From positions 1 through 64,000 of the forward strand of contig JBGTLU010000021.1 of assembly GCA_041743935.1 (NCBI GenBank): 64,000 nucleotides of DNA. The letters run 5' to 3'. The DNA comes from JBGTLU01 sp041743935. Its GTDB lineage: Bacteria; Bacteroidota; Bacteroidia; Sphingobacteriales; Sphingobacteriaceae. The notes below the pieces were generated by a model. That model did no database searches. It saw nothing but the letters and a program-made list of their open reading frames with translations, and was not told where the DNA came from. Within the stretch, counting starts at the first letter, position 1. Each line of letters opens with the position of its first letter. Made by a program: the position numbers and the translations under genes. Of this stretch, positions 9,701-18,228 are shown in pieces.

Positions 9701-10601
9701 GTTGATGGAGTTAAATTTTGATCACATCAACCCTTCTAAATGGACAACCGATAAAGATAAAAATGAGCAAATAAAATTGCTTTTACACAATTATAACATC
9801 AAGTTAAACGAAGAATTAGGATCCTACAAACGCAAAAAATTTGCTATAAGCGTAGGTGACGAACTTCCGTCGGGTATAGTTCAGTTAGCCAAAGTTTACA
9901 TCGCCAAAAAACGTAAGTTAAAAGTGGGTGATAAAATGGCAGGCAGACACGGAAATAAAGGAATTGTTGCACGTATAGTACGTGATGAAGACATGCCTTT
10001 CCTTGCAGATGGCACCCCGGTTGATATTGTACTTAACCCATTAGGTGTACCTTCACGTATGAACTTAGGGCAAATTTATGAAACCGTTCTAGGATGGGCC
10101 GGAAAAGAACTTGGGGTGAAATTTGCAACTCCAATTTTTGATGGAGCAACTCATGCCGAAGTTGAAGATTGGGTAACCAAAGCAAGTTTACCTCCTTCTG
10201 GTCGTACGTATTTATACGACGGTGGAACTGGCGAACGCTTTGACCAACCAACCACCGTAGGTATCATTTACATGTTAAAATTAGGGCACATGGTGGATGA
10301 TAAAATGCATGCACGTTCCATCGGACCATACTCCTTAATCACACAACAACCATTGGGCGGTAAAGCACAATTTGGTGGTCAACGTTTTGGTGAGATGGAG
10401 GTTTGGGCATTAGAAGCATTTGGTGCAGCTAATATCTTGCAAGAAATACTTACAGTAAAATCAGATGATGTGATTGGCCGTGCCAAAACATACGAAGCTA
10501 TTGTAAAAGGAGACAACTTGCCTACACCTGGAGTTCCAGAATCATTCAATGTATTGGTTCACGAGTTAAGAGGCTTAGGATTAGATATTACGCTAGATTA
10601 A
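6795..10601 (+). CDS. rpoB: DNA-directed RNA polymerase subunit beta
   Basis: 1268-residue beta subunit. The rifampicin-binding region reads NQLSQFMDQTNPLAEITHKR and continues to the ALGPGG motif; the Asp, His and Ser positions that mutate to rifampicin resistance are all wild type. GRHGNKGIV and the C-terminal clamp anchor near QRFGEMEVWALEA are intact. The start is TTG at 6795: the ATTTNSTQRVNFA sequence after it matches the family's N terminus and no upstream or nearby ATG fits. rpoC follows after exactly 84 bases of heptad-phased spacer. Confidence 0.98.
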   Translation: MATTTNSTQRVNFARSKQLIDYPDFLDVQLQSFREFFQLETTPDNRHKEGLYKVFAENYPITDSRNIFVLEFLDYFVDPPRYDIQECIARGLTYSVPLKAKLRLSCNDEEHEDFETIVQDVYLGTIPYMTPKGTFVINGAERVVVSQLHRSPGVFFGVSRHTNGTKLYSARVIPFKGSWIEFATDVNNVMYAYIDRKKKFPVTTLLRAIGYDSDKDILELFDLADEVKVSKSGLKKMIGRKLAARVLRKWVEDFVDEDTGEVVSINRNEIILERETVLEDEHIDLIIDADVKTIILTKDDASTADYAIIYNTLQKDTSNSEKEAVEHIYRQLRNAEPPDEETARGIIDRLFFSDKRYDLGDVGRYRINRKLKLDTPEEVKVLTKQDIIAIVKYLIKLINSKAEVDDIDHLSNRRVRTVGEQLYAQFGVGLARMARTIRERMNIRDNEVFTPTDLINARTLSSVINSFFGTNQLSQFMDQTNPLAEITHKRRLSALGPGGLSRERAGFEVRDVHYTHYGRLCTIETPEGPNIGLISSLCVHAKINNLGFIETPYKKVVEGRVVVEEPVVFLSAEDEDGKTIAQANASYNDKGVFGTPRVKSRFEGDFPSVEPTLIDYIDIAPNQITSIAASMIPFLEHDDANRALMGSNMQRQAVPLLRPEAPIVGTGLEGRVARDSRALINAEGNGVVEYVDAEKITIRYERNDDDRLVSFEGDTKSYSLIKFKKTNQNTCINLKPIVRTGDKVTRGQVLCEGYATQNGELALGRNLKVAFMPWQGYNFEDAIVISERVVRDDIFTSLHIEEYELEVRDTKRGEEELTSDIPNVSEEATKDLDENGVIRIGAEVKEGDILIGKITPKGESDPSPEEKLLRAIFGDKAGDVKDASLKASPSLNGVVIDTKLFSRAKKLTRSEEKIELERLDAKFEIVTAKLKELLVEKMFTLVNGKTSQGVYNSYKELLIAKGVKFTQKMLMELNFDHINPSKWTTDKDKNEQIKLLLHNYNIKLNEELGSYKRKKFAISVGDELPSGIVQLAKVYIAKKRKLKVGDKMAGRHGNKGIVARIVRDEDMPFLADGTPVDIVLNPLGVPSRMNLGQIYETVLGWAGKELGVKFATPIFDGATHAEVEDWVTKASLPPSGRTYLYDGGTGERFDQPTTVGIIYMLKLGHMVDDKMHARSIGPYSLITQQPLGGKAQFGGQRFGEMEVWALEAFGAANILQEILTVKSDDVIGRAKTYEAIVKGDNLPTPGVPESFNVLVHELRGLGLDITLD

Positions 10602-10685
10602 TTATGAATTTTGGGTGCTAAATTATAAATGAAGGTTTTTAATTCAACATTCAACATTCAACATTCAACATTTTAAATTAGAATT
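10602..10685 (+). repeat. heptad-phased spacer between rpoB and rpoC
   Basis: The 84-base spacer equals 12 x 7. It contains four perfect tandem copies of ATTCAAC starting at 10642 and ending at 10669. The 5' half is looser but shows AATTATG, AATTTTG and AATTATA placed on a 7-base grid. All three frames are closed downstream of rpoB. Confidence 0.8.
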
Positions 10686-13600
10686 ATGTCATACAAAAGA
10701 GATAATAAGTTAAAAAGTAATTTTACTTCTATTACCATTAGTTTAGCCTCTCCAGAATCCATTTTGGAGCGTTCTTACGGTGAAGTTACTAAACCCGAAA
10801 CCATTAATTACCGTACCTATAAGCCCGAACGAGATGGTTTGTTTTGCGAACGGATATTCGGCCCTGTAAAGGATTACGAATGTGCTTGTGGTAAATACAA
10901 ACGTATACGTTATAAAGGTATCGTTTGTGATCGTTGCGGTGTTGAAGTAACTGAGAAAAAAGTTCGCCGTGAGAGAATGGGTCACATAAAATTAGAAGTT
11001 CCGGTAGCACACATATGGTATTTCCGCTCTTTGCCAAATAAAATTGGTTACCTTTTAGGTTTACCTACTAAGCGTTTAGATATGATCATCTACTACGAAC
11101 GTTACGTAGTAGTTCAAGCCGGTGTTAAAGAAGCAGATGGTATTCAATATTTAGATTTCTTAACGGAAGAGGAATACTTAGATATCTTAGATTCTTTACC
11201 AAAAGAAAATCAATACTTAGACGATAATGATCCGAATAAATTCATCGCAAAGATGGGTGCTGAGGCGTTAGAAAATTTATTAAAGCGAATAGATTTAGAT
11301 CAATTATCTTATGATTTACGTCATAAAGCGGCAAATGAAACATCGCAGCAACGTAAAAACGAAGCATTAAAACGTTTAAGTGTTGTAGAAGCTTTTAGAA
11401 GTGCTAGAGAAAACATAGAAAATAATCCGGAGTGGATGATTGTGAAAATCGTTCCAATTATACCTCCAGAATTGCGTCCGTTAGTGCCTTTAGATGGCGG
11501 TCGTTTTGCAACTTCAGATTTAAATGACCTATACCGTAGGGTTATCATCCGTAATAATCGTTTAAAAAGATTAATGGAGATAAAAGCTCCGGAAGTTATC
11601 TTACGTAACGAGAAACGTATGTTGCAAGAAGCAGTAGATTCTTTATTTGATAACTCACGTAAAGTAAATGCTGTTAAAACCGAAGGTAATCGTGCATTAA
11701 AATCATTATCCGATATATTAAAAGGTAAACAAGGTCGTTTTCGTCAGAATCTATTAGGTAAACGGGTAGATTATTCAGCACGATCTGTGATTGTGGTAGG
11801 ACCAAACTTAAAATTACATGAGTGTGGTTTACCAAAAGACATGGCAGCTGAATTATTTAAACCATTTATCATTCGTAAAATGATAGAACGTGGGGTGGTA
11901 AAAACAGTAAAATCAGCCAAAAAAATTGTAGATCGTAAAGATGCAATCGTTTGGGATATATTAGAAAATGTATTAAAAGGACATCCGGTTTTATTAAACC
12001 GTGCACCAACATTACACCGTTTAGGTATACAGGCATTTCAGCCAACTTTAGTTGAAGGAAAAGCAATTCAGTTACACCCATTAGTTTGTACTGCATTCAA
12101 CGCCGATTTTGATGGTGACCAAATGGCCGTTCACGTGCCACTTAGCCATGCTGCAGTATTAGAAGCACAAGTTCTAATGTTGGCTTCTCACAATATTTTA
12201 AACCCTGCAAACGGTACACCTATTACTGTTCCTTCGCAAGACATGGTTTTGGGCTTGTATTACATGACCAAAGGCCGTCGTTCTGAGCCTGGACATCCTG
12301 TAAAAGGGGAGGGTTCAATATTTTATTCAAGCGAAGAGTTAATTATTGCATACAATGAGAAACGTGTTGATTTACATGCTTGGATTAAAATAAAAGCTAA
12401 TGTAATTGAAGGTGGAGTACATGTAAATAAAATCATTGAAACTACGGTTGGAAGAGTTTTATTCAACCAAGTTGTGCCAAATGAGGTAGGATATATTAAT
12501 GAATTACTTACCAAAAAATCATTGCGTGATATCATCGGCGAAATTGTGAAAGTTACCGGTATGGATCGTGCTGCTCAATTCTTGGATAGTATCAAAGAAT
12601 TAGGATTTAAAATGGCTTTCAGAGGTGGATTATCCTTCAACCTACAAGACATAAACATTCCAGCAGAAAAAACCAAATTATTACAAGAAGCGCAAACAGA
12701 AGTAGATGAGGTAATGAATAATTACAACATGGGCTTTATAACAAATAATGAGCGCTATAACCAGATTATTGATATCTGGACACGCATTAACTCTCGTTTA
12801 ACGGAGAACGTAATGCATATTTTATCTACAGATAATCAAGGGTTTAACTCTGTTTACATGATGTTAGATTCTGGTGCACGTGGTTCAAAAGAGCAAATTC
12901 GTCAGTTATGCGGTATGCGTGGATTGATGGCTAAGCCTCAAAAATCAGGCTCAGGTGGTGAGATCATTGAGAATCCAATCTTATCTAATTTTAAAGAAGG
13001 ATTATCTGTATTAGAATATTTCATTTCTACCCACGGTGCTCGTAAAGGTTTGGCCGATACAGCACTTAAAACTGCTGATGCGGGTTATTTAACACGTAGA
13101 TTACATGACGTAGCACAAGACATGGTAGTTTCAGAAATGGACTGCGGTACTTTACGTGGTGTATTTACTACAGCATTAAAAGATCAAGAAGATATCATTG
13201 AACCATTATACGATAGAATTTTAGGTCGTACATCGGTAGAAGACGTAATTGACCCATTAACAAATGAAATTTTAGCGTTTGCCGGTGAAGAAATTACCGA
13301 AGAAATCGGTCGTAAAATAACGGAAACTGCTATTGAAGGAATCGAAATTCGTTCGGTATTAACCTGCGAATCTGTTCGTGGTACGTGCGCAAAATGCTAT
13401 GGTCGTAACCTTGCTACCGGTAAAATGGTTCAAATTGGTGAAGCTGTAGGTGTTATTGCTGCACAATCTATCGGTGAGCCAGGTACTCAATTAACCTTAC
13501 GTACTTTCCACGTTGGTGGTACTGCCTCCAACATTGCATCTGAATCTAATATCGTTGCTAAATTCTCCGGAAAAGTTGAATTTGAAAACGTTCGTTCTAT

Positions 13601-14966
13601 TCCGTACGAATTAGATGGCGAGAAAATTCAAGTTGTAGTAGGTCGATCTGGCGAAATCCGGATTTCGGATATAAATACCGGAAAAGTGATCATGAACAAC
13701 AACATCCCTTATGGTTCTTTCTTGTTTGTAAAAGACGGACAGCAATTAGATAAAGGTTCTAAAATTTGCTCTTGGGATCCATACAATGCAGTTATTATAT
13801 CTGAATTTGCAGGTACTGTAGAATTTGATGCAGTAGTAGAAGGTGTTACCTATCGCGAAGAATCAGATGAGCAAACTGGTCACAAAGAGAAAGTTATTAT
13901 AGATAGCCGCGATAAAACTAAAAATCCATCGATCAAAATCATTTCTAAAGAGGGAGAAAGAATTTACAACATTCCGGTAGGTTCTCATATCATGGTTGAT
14001 GATTCTGAAAAAGTAAAAGCAGGTGAAATTTTAGTAAAAATTCCTCGCTCTTCAGGTAAAACCAGAGATATTACCGGTGGTTTACCTCGTGTAACCGAAT
14101 TATTTGAAGCACGTAACCCATCTAACCCGGCTGTTGTAACCGAAATTGATGGAGTGGTTTCTTTAGGTGGTGTGAAACGTGGTAATCGCGAAATCATGAT
14201 TGAATCTAGAGATGGCGAAGTGAAAAAATACTTAGTTTCTTTATCTAAACATATTCTTGTACAAGATAATGACTTTGTAAAGGCAGGTACTCCGCTATCA
14301 GATGGAGCTATTTCACCAGGCGATATTTTAGCAATAAAAGGTCCTGGTGCTGTTCAAGAATATTTAGTGAATGGTGTTCAAGAAGTTTACCGCTTACAAG
14401 GGGTAAAAATCAACGATAAACATTTCGAAGTAATTGTTCACCAAATGATGCAAAAAGTAATCATTGTGGATGCCGGAGATACTCAATTTTTGGAGAATGA
14501 AGCCGTAAACAAACGCGACTTTATGTTAGCAAATGATTTCATCTACGATAAAAAAGTTGTTGTGGATGCAGGAGATTCTACTTCGTTGAAAGCCGGACAA
14601 ATTATTACTGCTCGTAAATTAAGAGATGAAAATTCTATCTTAAAACGTAAAGATCAGAGACAAGTGGAAGCGCGTGATGCGATTCCTTCTACTTCTTCCC
14701 CTTTGTTGCAAGGTATAACCCGTGCATCTTTAGGTACGAAGAGTTGGGTATCAGCAGCATCGTTCCAAGAAACAACAAAAGTATTGAACGAAGCTGCCAT
14801 AGCTGCAAAAAGCGATGGTTTATTAGGTCTAAAGGAAAACGTAATTGTGGGCCACTTGATTCCTTCCGGAACTGGTATGCGCATGTATGATCGTATGATT
14901 GTAGGTTCTAAAGAAGAATACGAACGATTGTTAGCAACCAAAATGGAAGCAACCGAAAGCGAGTAG
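10686..14966 (+). CDS. rpoC: DNA-directed RNA polymerase subunit beta'
   Basis: 1426-residue beta' subunit. The N-terminal zinc site uses CACGKYK and CDRCGVEV Cys residues; the catalytic NADFDGDQMAVH motif places the magnesium-binding aspartates at 474, 476 and 478. The bridge-helix/trigger-loop region (SGARGSKEQIRQL, then the IGEPGTQLTLRTFHVGG stretch) and the second zinc site (CESVRGTCAKC) are present. Length fits the Bacteroidota form. The operon ends at a perfect terminator 34 bases downstream. Confidence 0.98.
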   Translation: MSYKRDNKLKSNFTSITISLASPESILERSYGEVTKPETINYRTYKPERDGLFCERIFGPVKDYECACGKYKRIRYKGIVCDRCGVEVTEKKVRRERMGHIKLEVPVAHIWYFRSLPNKIGYLLGLPTKRLDMIIYYERYVVVQAGVKEADGIQYLDFLTEEEYLDILDSLPKENQYLDDNDPNKFIAKMGAEALENLLKRIDLDQLSYDLRHKAANETSQQRKNEALKRLSVVEAFRSARENIENNPEWMIVKIVPIIPPELRPLVPLDGGRFATSDLNDLYRRVIIRNNRLKRLMEIKAPEVILRNEKRMLQEAVDSLFDNSRKVNAVKTEGNRALKSLSDILKGKQGRFRQNLLGKRVDYSARSVIVVGPNLKLHECGLPKDMAAELFKPFIIRKMIERGVVKTVKSAKKIVDRKDAIVWDILENVLKGHPVLLNRAPTLHRLGIQAFQPTLVEGKAIQLHPLVCTAFNADFDGDQMAVHVPLSHAAVLEAQVLMLASHNILNPANGTPITVPSQDMVLGLYYMTKGRRSEPGHPVKGEGSIFYSSEELIIAYNEKRVDLHAWIKIKANVIEGGVHVNKIIETTVGRVLFNQVVPNEVGYINELLTKKSLRDIIGEIVKVTGMDRAAQFLDSIKELGFKMAFRGGLSFNLQDINIPAEKTKLLQEAQTEVDEVMNNYNMGFITNNERYNQIIDIWTRINSRLTENVMHILSTDNQGFNSVYMMLDSGARGSKEQIRQLCGMRGLMAKPQKSGSGGEIIENPILSNFKEGLSVLEYFISTHGARKGLADTALKTADAGYLTRRLHDVAQDMVVSEMDCGTLRGVFTTALKDQEDIIEPLYDRILGRTSVEDVIDPLTNEILAFAGEEITEEIGRKITETAIEGIEIRSVLTCESVRGTCAKCYGRNLATGKMVQIGEAVGVIAAQSIGEPGTQLTLRTFHVGGTASNIASESNIVAKFSGKVEFENVRSIPYELDGEKIQVVVGRSGEIRISDINTGKVIMNNNIPYGSFLFVKDGQQLDKGSKICSWDPYNAVIISEFAGTVEFDAVVEGVTYREESDEQTGHKEKVIIDSRDKTKNPSIKIISKEGERIYNIPVGSHIMVDDSEKVKAGEILVKIPRSSGKTRDITGGLPRVTELFEARNPSNPAVVTEIDGVVSLGGVKRGNREIMIESRDGEVKKYLVSLSKHILVQDNDFVKAGTPLSDGAISPGDILAIKGPGAVQEYLVNGVQEVYRLQGVKINDKHFEVIVHQMMQKVIIVDAGDTQFLENEAVNKRDFMLANDFIYDKKVVVDAGDSTSLKAGQIITARKLRDENSILKRKDQRQVEARDAIPSTSSPLLQGITRASLGTKSWVSAASFQETTKVLNEAAIAAKSDGLLGLKENVIVGHLIPSGTGMRMYDRMIVGSKEEYERLLATKMEATESE

Positions 14967-15000
14967 TCTATTTTTATACTTTTGAATTAATTAATTATTA

Positions 15001-15038
15001 AATGGGGGCATTCTAAATGTTTGCCCCCATTCTTTTTT
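15001..15038 (+). terminator. terminator of the rpoBC operon
   Basis: Perfect 10-base-pair stem AATGGGGGCA (15001-15010) with 15022-15031, 11-base loop, then CTTTTTT. The T tract runs directly into a -7 promoter element for the next gene. Confidence 0.93.
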
Positions 15039-15045
15039 ATATTTG
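15038..15045 (+). promoter_or_regulatory. -7 element for the DUF3467 gene
   Basis: TATATTTG at 15038-15045 matches TAnnTTTG. It overlaps the possible TTG start at 15043 and abuts the ATG at 15046, so the ATG at 15061 is the more likely start. No good -33 TTG is found at normal spacing. Confidence 0.55.
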
Positions 15046-15060
15046 ATGAAATTATACACT

Positions 15061-15372
15061 ATGGAAGAGCAACAAGACAACCAACTTAATATAGAATTAT
15101 CTGAAGAAATAGCCGAAGGTATATATTCTAATTTGGCAATTATAACTCACTCTGCTACAGAATTTGTGATAGATTATGTACGGGTAATGCCTGGTGTTCC
15201 TAAAGCAAAGGTAAAATCCAGAATTTTATTAACTCCGGAACATGCTAAAAGATTACTTAATGCCATGGCAGATAATATTCAGAAATATGAAATGGCCTAT
15301 GGCAAAATTAAAATGCAAGAAGGCACTCCAAATTTACCAATGAATTTTGGCGGCCCTACTGCACAAGCTTAA
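15061..15372 (+). CDS. DUF3467 domain protein
   Basis: 103-residue protein of the DUF3467 family, function unknown. The family segment is visible: YSNLAIITHSATEFVIDYVRV, then VPKAKVKSRILLTPEHAKRLL and a terminal amphipathic helix. There is no signal peptide or membrane span, so it is cytosolic. The start at 15061 (MEEQQDNQ) is preferred because a -7 element occupies the earlier candidates at 15043 and 15046. It lies just after rpoC, and its last 4 bases overlap the stop of the convergent MFS gene. Confidence 0.85.
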   Translation: MEEQQDNQLNIELSEEIAEGIYSNLAIITHSATEFVIDYVRVMPGVPKAKVKSRILLTPEHAKRLLNAMADNIQKYEMAYGKIKMQEGTPNLPMNFGGPTAQA

Positions 15373-16601
15373 GTAATATCTCCCCTTTTTTTCATTTCAT
15401 TAATTAAGTTATAATACCATAACACGCCCATCGAATAAAGGGTTGCTGTTATAAGAAAAATATAACTGTAATTAATTTCATGGCTTCTCATCTCCCTGAA
15501 TAATAGGGCACTTAAAAACCAACTGCCAGACCAAACTGCCGCGGTAAGAGCACTTACAATTTCTTGATTTCTTTTCCCTACATAAACTAAAACCAACTCA
15601 GAGACCACAGGAGAGGCCATATTCATTAGGGGTTGTCTGATTAGAAAGAATAAAATGGCTAGGTAAATTGCCCAACTGTAGGAATTAAGTAATCCCGAAA
15701 TAGCCATTAATGCCAGTGAAATTACTGCTATAGTTTGCACTACAGTTACGGCTACATGATACCCATATTTTTTCTTGATGACTGGTACTAATAAAGCTGC
15801 GATAGCAACAGTAATGGAGGATATGGCATTCATGAAGGAAAACCCTCCAGAATCCATGTTAAATACATTATAGAAAAATAGGTTGATGAAGGGGATAGTT
15901 AATCCTGCCCCAACTGCTAGTATAAGTGAGGGTATTAAAGCTTTGGCTATCAATAACCAATCAAAGTTTTGTAGGTTAATTCTCTTTGTATCTAGTTCGG
16001 GTATTTGCTCCGGATGCTTGGCTCTGTACACATAATAAACACCAAGTAAACTGATGATAGAAATGATGTAAAGAATGGTTTCTTCATCGAAAATTTGTTT
16101 GTTTAATGTACTTAAGAAATAAATAAAAAATCCCGAAAAAATCATCCCTAAACTATATGTGGCATAACTCAACGAAATAGCTTCTGAGCGTTTATGAGGT
16201 TTGCAATTTCGAAGAATATAGGGCAAAACTACCACTTGCATAAAGGTAAATGAAGTGCCCCATGCGGTTAATGAAATATTAATTAGTGAGTTAGATTTGA
16301 TAGAAATGGCATATAAAATAGCCAAACTTGACAAAGAAATTCCGATGGTAGCTAAGTAAAAGAGGGGTTTTAGTTTACGACCTTTTATGTATAAACCAAG
16401 CGGAAAAGCAATAATGATTACGCTAATATACCGGTACGAAACAAAATTGGCAATCTGAGAATCGCTGTATCCTTCTTTAGTTAAATGAATGTTTAAAATC
16501 ATTAGAAAAGCAGAATTAATTACCTGAATAAAAAACTCTGCCATAAGTATGGAACGAACTACTTTATCAATTCTCCAATACGAACGAATGATTTTAAACA
16601 T
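15369..16601 (-). CDS. MFS family transporter
   Basis: 410-residue integral membrane protein with about 12 predicted hydrophobic segments and a central cytoplasmic loop near residues 195-215 (RAKHPEQIPELDTKR), the usual 6+6 layout of the major facilitator superfamily. The substrate cannot be read from the sequence. Its ATG directly abuts the stop of miaA with no spacer, so it is the last gene of the dapD-to-MFS operon. It converges on the DUF3467 gene with a 4-base overlap. Confidence 0.85.
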   Translation of the reverse strand: MFKIIRSYWRIDKVVRSILMAEFFIQVINSAFLMILNIHLTKEGYSDSQIANFVSYRYISVIIIAFPLGLYIKGRKLKPLFYLATIGISLSSLAILYAISIKSNSLINISLTAWGTSFTFMQVVVLPYILRNCKPHKRSEAISLSYATYSLGMIFSGFFIYFLSTLNKQIFDEETILYIISIISLLGVYYVYRAKHPEQIPELDTKRINLQNFDWLLIAKALIPSLILAVGAGLTIPFINLFFYNVFNMDSGGFSFMNAISSITVAIAALLVPVIKKKYGYHVAVTVVQTIAVISLALMAISGLLNSYSWAIYLAILFFLIRQPLMNMASPVVSELVLVYVGKRNQEIVSALTAAVWSGSWFLSALLFREMRSHEINYSYIFLITATLYSMGVLWYYNLINEMKKRGDIT

Positions 16602-17525
16602 TTACACTATTTTTTCGGCGAGCAAATCTACTAAGTGTTTATAATCTTTTGATGATACCCAGTGCATTTCTTCTTCGCGCCTAAACCAAGTCATTTGTCG
16701 TTTGGCAAACCTTCGGGTATTTTGTTGAATATTAGCTATTGCGTTTTGTAAATCTATTGCACCATCCAAATGATCAAATAACTCGGTATAACCAACAGTT
16801 TGTAAAGCATTTATGTGTTTATAGGAATAAACCGATTTTACTTCGTTTAGTAATCCATCTTTCATCATTTTTAAAACTCGTTCATCAATCTGTTTATAGA
16901 GTAGTTCTCTATCTAGTTGAAGTCCTATTTTAAAGACACCAAACTCCCTAACTTTTTTTGTTTTTTTCTTGAACTGTGAGTACGGTTTTCCGGTTCCGAT
17001 GCTAACTTCTAGTGCTCGCATTAATCGTTGCGGATTTTTAATATCAACCTTATTAAAATATTCTGGATCTACTTTCTGTAATTCATTTTGCAAGTATTTT
17101 AATCCCAATTTTTTGTATTGGTCGAGTATGTTTTGCCTAATTTCAAGGCTAATGGGGGGGAATGAGTCTAAACCATCGCATAAGGCACGAATGTATAATC
17201 CCGATCCGCCCACTAAAAATAAGATGTTGTGTTTTTTAAATAATTGGTTTAATAGTTTTAGAGCTTCCGTTTCATACTGTCCGGCATTCATTTCTTCTAA
17301 AATAGAATGCGAGTTTATGAAATGATGTTTTACTTCTGCCAATTCTTGTGTAGTTGGCTTGGCTGTTCCAATACTTATTTCTTTATAGAACTGACGAGAA
17401 TCTGCCGATATAATTTCACTATTAAAGTGTTTAGCTAATTTTATTGCAAAACTTGTTTTGCCAACAGCCGTTGGGCCTGCAATTACTACCAGAAGTTTTT
17501 TATTTGTATGTTGATTTTTGGGCAT
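16602..17525 (-). CDS. miaA: tRNA dimethylallyltransferase
   Basis: 307-residue enzyme that transfers dimethylallyl from DMAPP to N6 of A37 in tRNAs reading UNN codons. The P loop GPTAVGKTS is at about residues 17-25, followed by SADSRQFYKEISIGTAKP and the HHFINSHS substrate segment. The C-terminal KRQMTWFRRE motif (about 272-281) is conserved. Its start codon overlaps the stop of the upstream ORF-3-like gene by one base, indicating translational coupling. Confidence 0.96.
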   Translation of the reverse strand: MPKNQHTNKKLLVVIAGPTAVGKTSFAIKLAKHFNSEIISADSRQFYKEISIGTAKPTTQELAEVKHHFINSHSILEEMNAGQYETEALKLLNQLFKKHNILFLVGGSGLYIRALCDGLDSFPPISLEIRQNILDQYKKLGLKYLQNELQKVDPEYFNKVDIKNPQRLMRALEVSIGTGKPYSQFKKKTKKVREFGVFKIGLQLDRELLYKQIDERVLKMMKDGLLNEVKSVYSYKHINALQTVGYTELFDHLDGAIDLQNAIANIQQNTRRFAKRQMTWFRREEEMHWVSSKDYKHLVDLLAEKIV

Positions 17526-18163
17526 TAGTAATCATCCCGAGTGGTAGAATCTTCATCTGTTGCATCTCCAAAACCTAAATCTCCAAATTCATTTTCTTCT
17601 TCAGCTTCCGTTTCTTCGCCCTCTTGTCCTTCTGGGGTATCTTCCTCATCTAAACCAACAATAGAAAACTCATCGGTTTGAACTGGTTCATCAATTAAAT
17701 CTAGTATTCCTATTTCTTCATCCTCTAAAATTAAAGCAGCAATAGCAGGTGGTAAATTAAATTGTCTAGGTGGTTCCCCCATAGATTTTGTGCAAATTGG
17801 ATACTCAGTACCTGCCAAGTCATCAATAATTTTGCTTAACTGCACATGAAAATCAAAAGGTTTATCAAAATTAAAAATATAATAAAATCGTTGATACGGA
17901 TCATCTATATAGGCACTCAATTTGGCATCAGTCATTAATTTAATGCCCTTTGCAATTCTTCGTTCATTTGGCAGATAAGTAATTTCTGTTCCTTTATGCC
18001 AAAAATCATTACTTACATAAAAGGAAGACGCGAAATTTGGATCGAAACCAATAGAAGCATGAATGGCAAGGTGCAAATCCATAAAGGTTTGATTAGGTTT
18101 TATATCGATTTCTCTTACACAATCAAAATCCTCAAACGAAACCTTAAAACGATAAACTGCCAT
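17525..18163 (-). CDS. plasmid pRiA4b ORF-3-like (IS1096 passenger TnpR-like) protein
   Basis: 212-residue protein of unknown function. Residues 1 to about 140 resemble the pRiA4b ORF-3 domain (YRFKVSFEDFDCVREIDI, TFMDLHLAIHASIGFD, YYIFNFDKPFDFHVQL). The last 40 residues are a very acidic, low-complexity tail rich in Glu and Asp. Despite the family name there is no transposase or terminal repeat nearby. It sits between cca and miaA in an operon rich in tRNA-maturation genes, and its stop overlaps the miaA ATG by one base. Confidence 0.8.
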   Translation of the reverse strand: MAVYRFKVSFEDFDCVREIDIKPNQTFMDLHLAIHASIGFDPNFASSFYVSNDFWHKGTEITYLPNERRIAKGIKLMTDAKLSAYIDDPYQRFYYIFNFDKPFDFHVQLSKIIDDLAGTEYPICTKSMGEPPRQFNLPPAIAALILEDEEIGILDLIDEPVQTDEFSIVGLDEEDTPEGQEGEETEAEEENEFGDLGFGDATDEDSTTRDDY

Positions 18164-18228
18164 TGCCTAAAACTTTTTATTTTTTGTGTAACAAAAATAG
18201 AAATAATGAATGAAAATGTATTTTCTGC

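Noticed and set aside
17525..18163. IS1096-passenger-like name suggesting a mobile element
   Set aside because: No transposase, terminal inverted repeat or target duplication; the gene is overlapped into a housekeeping operon.
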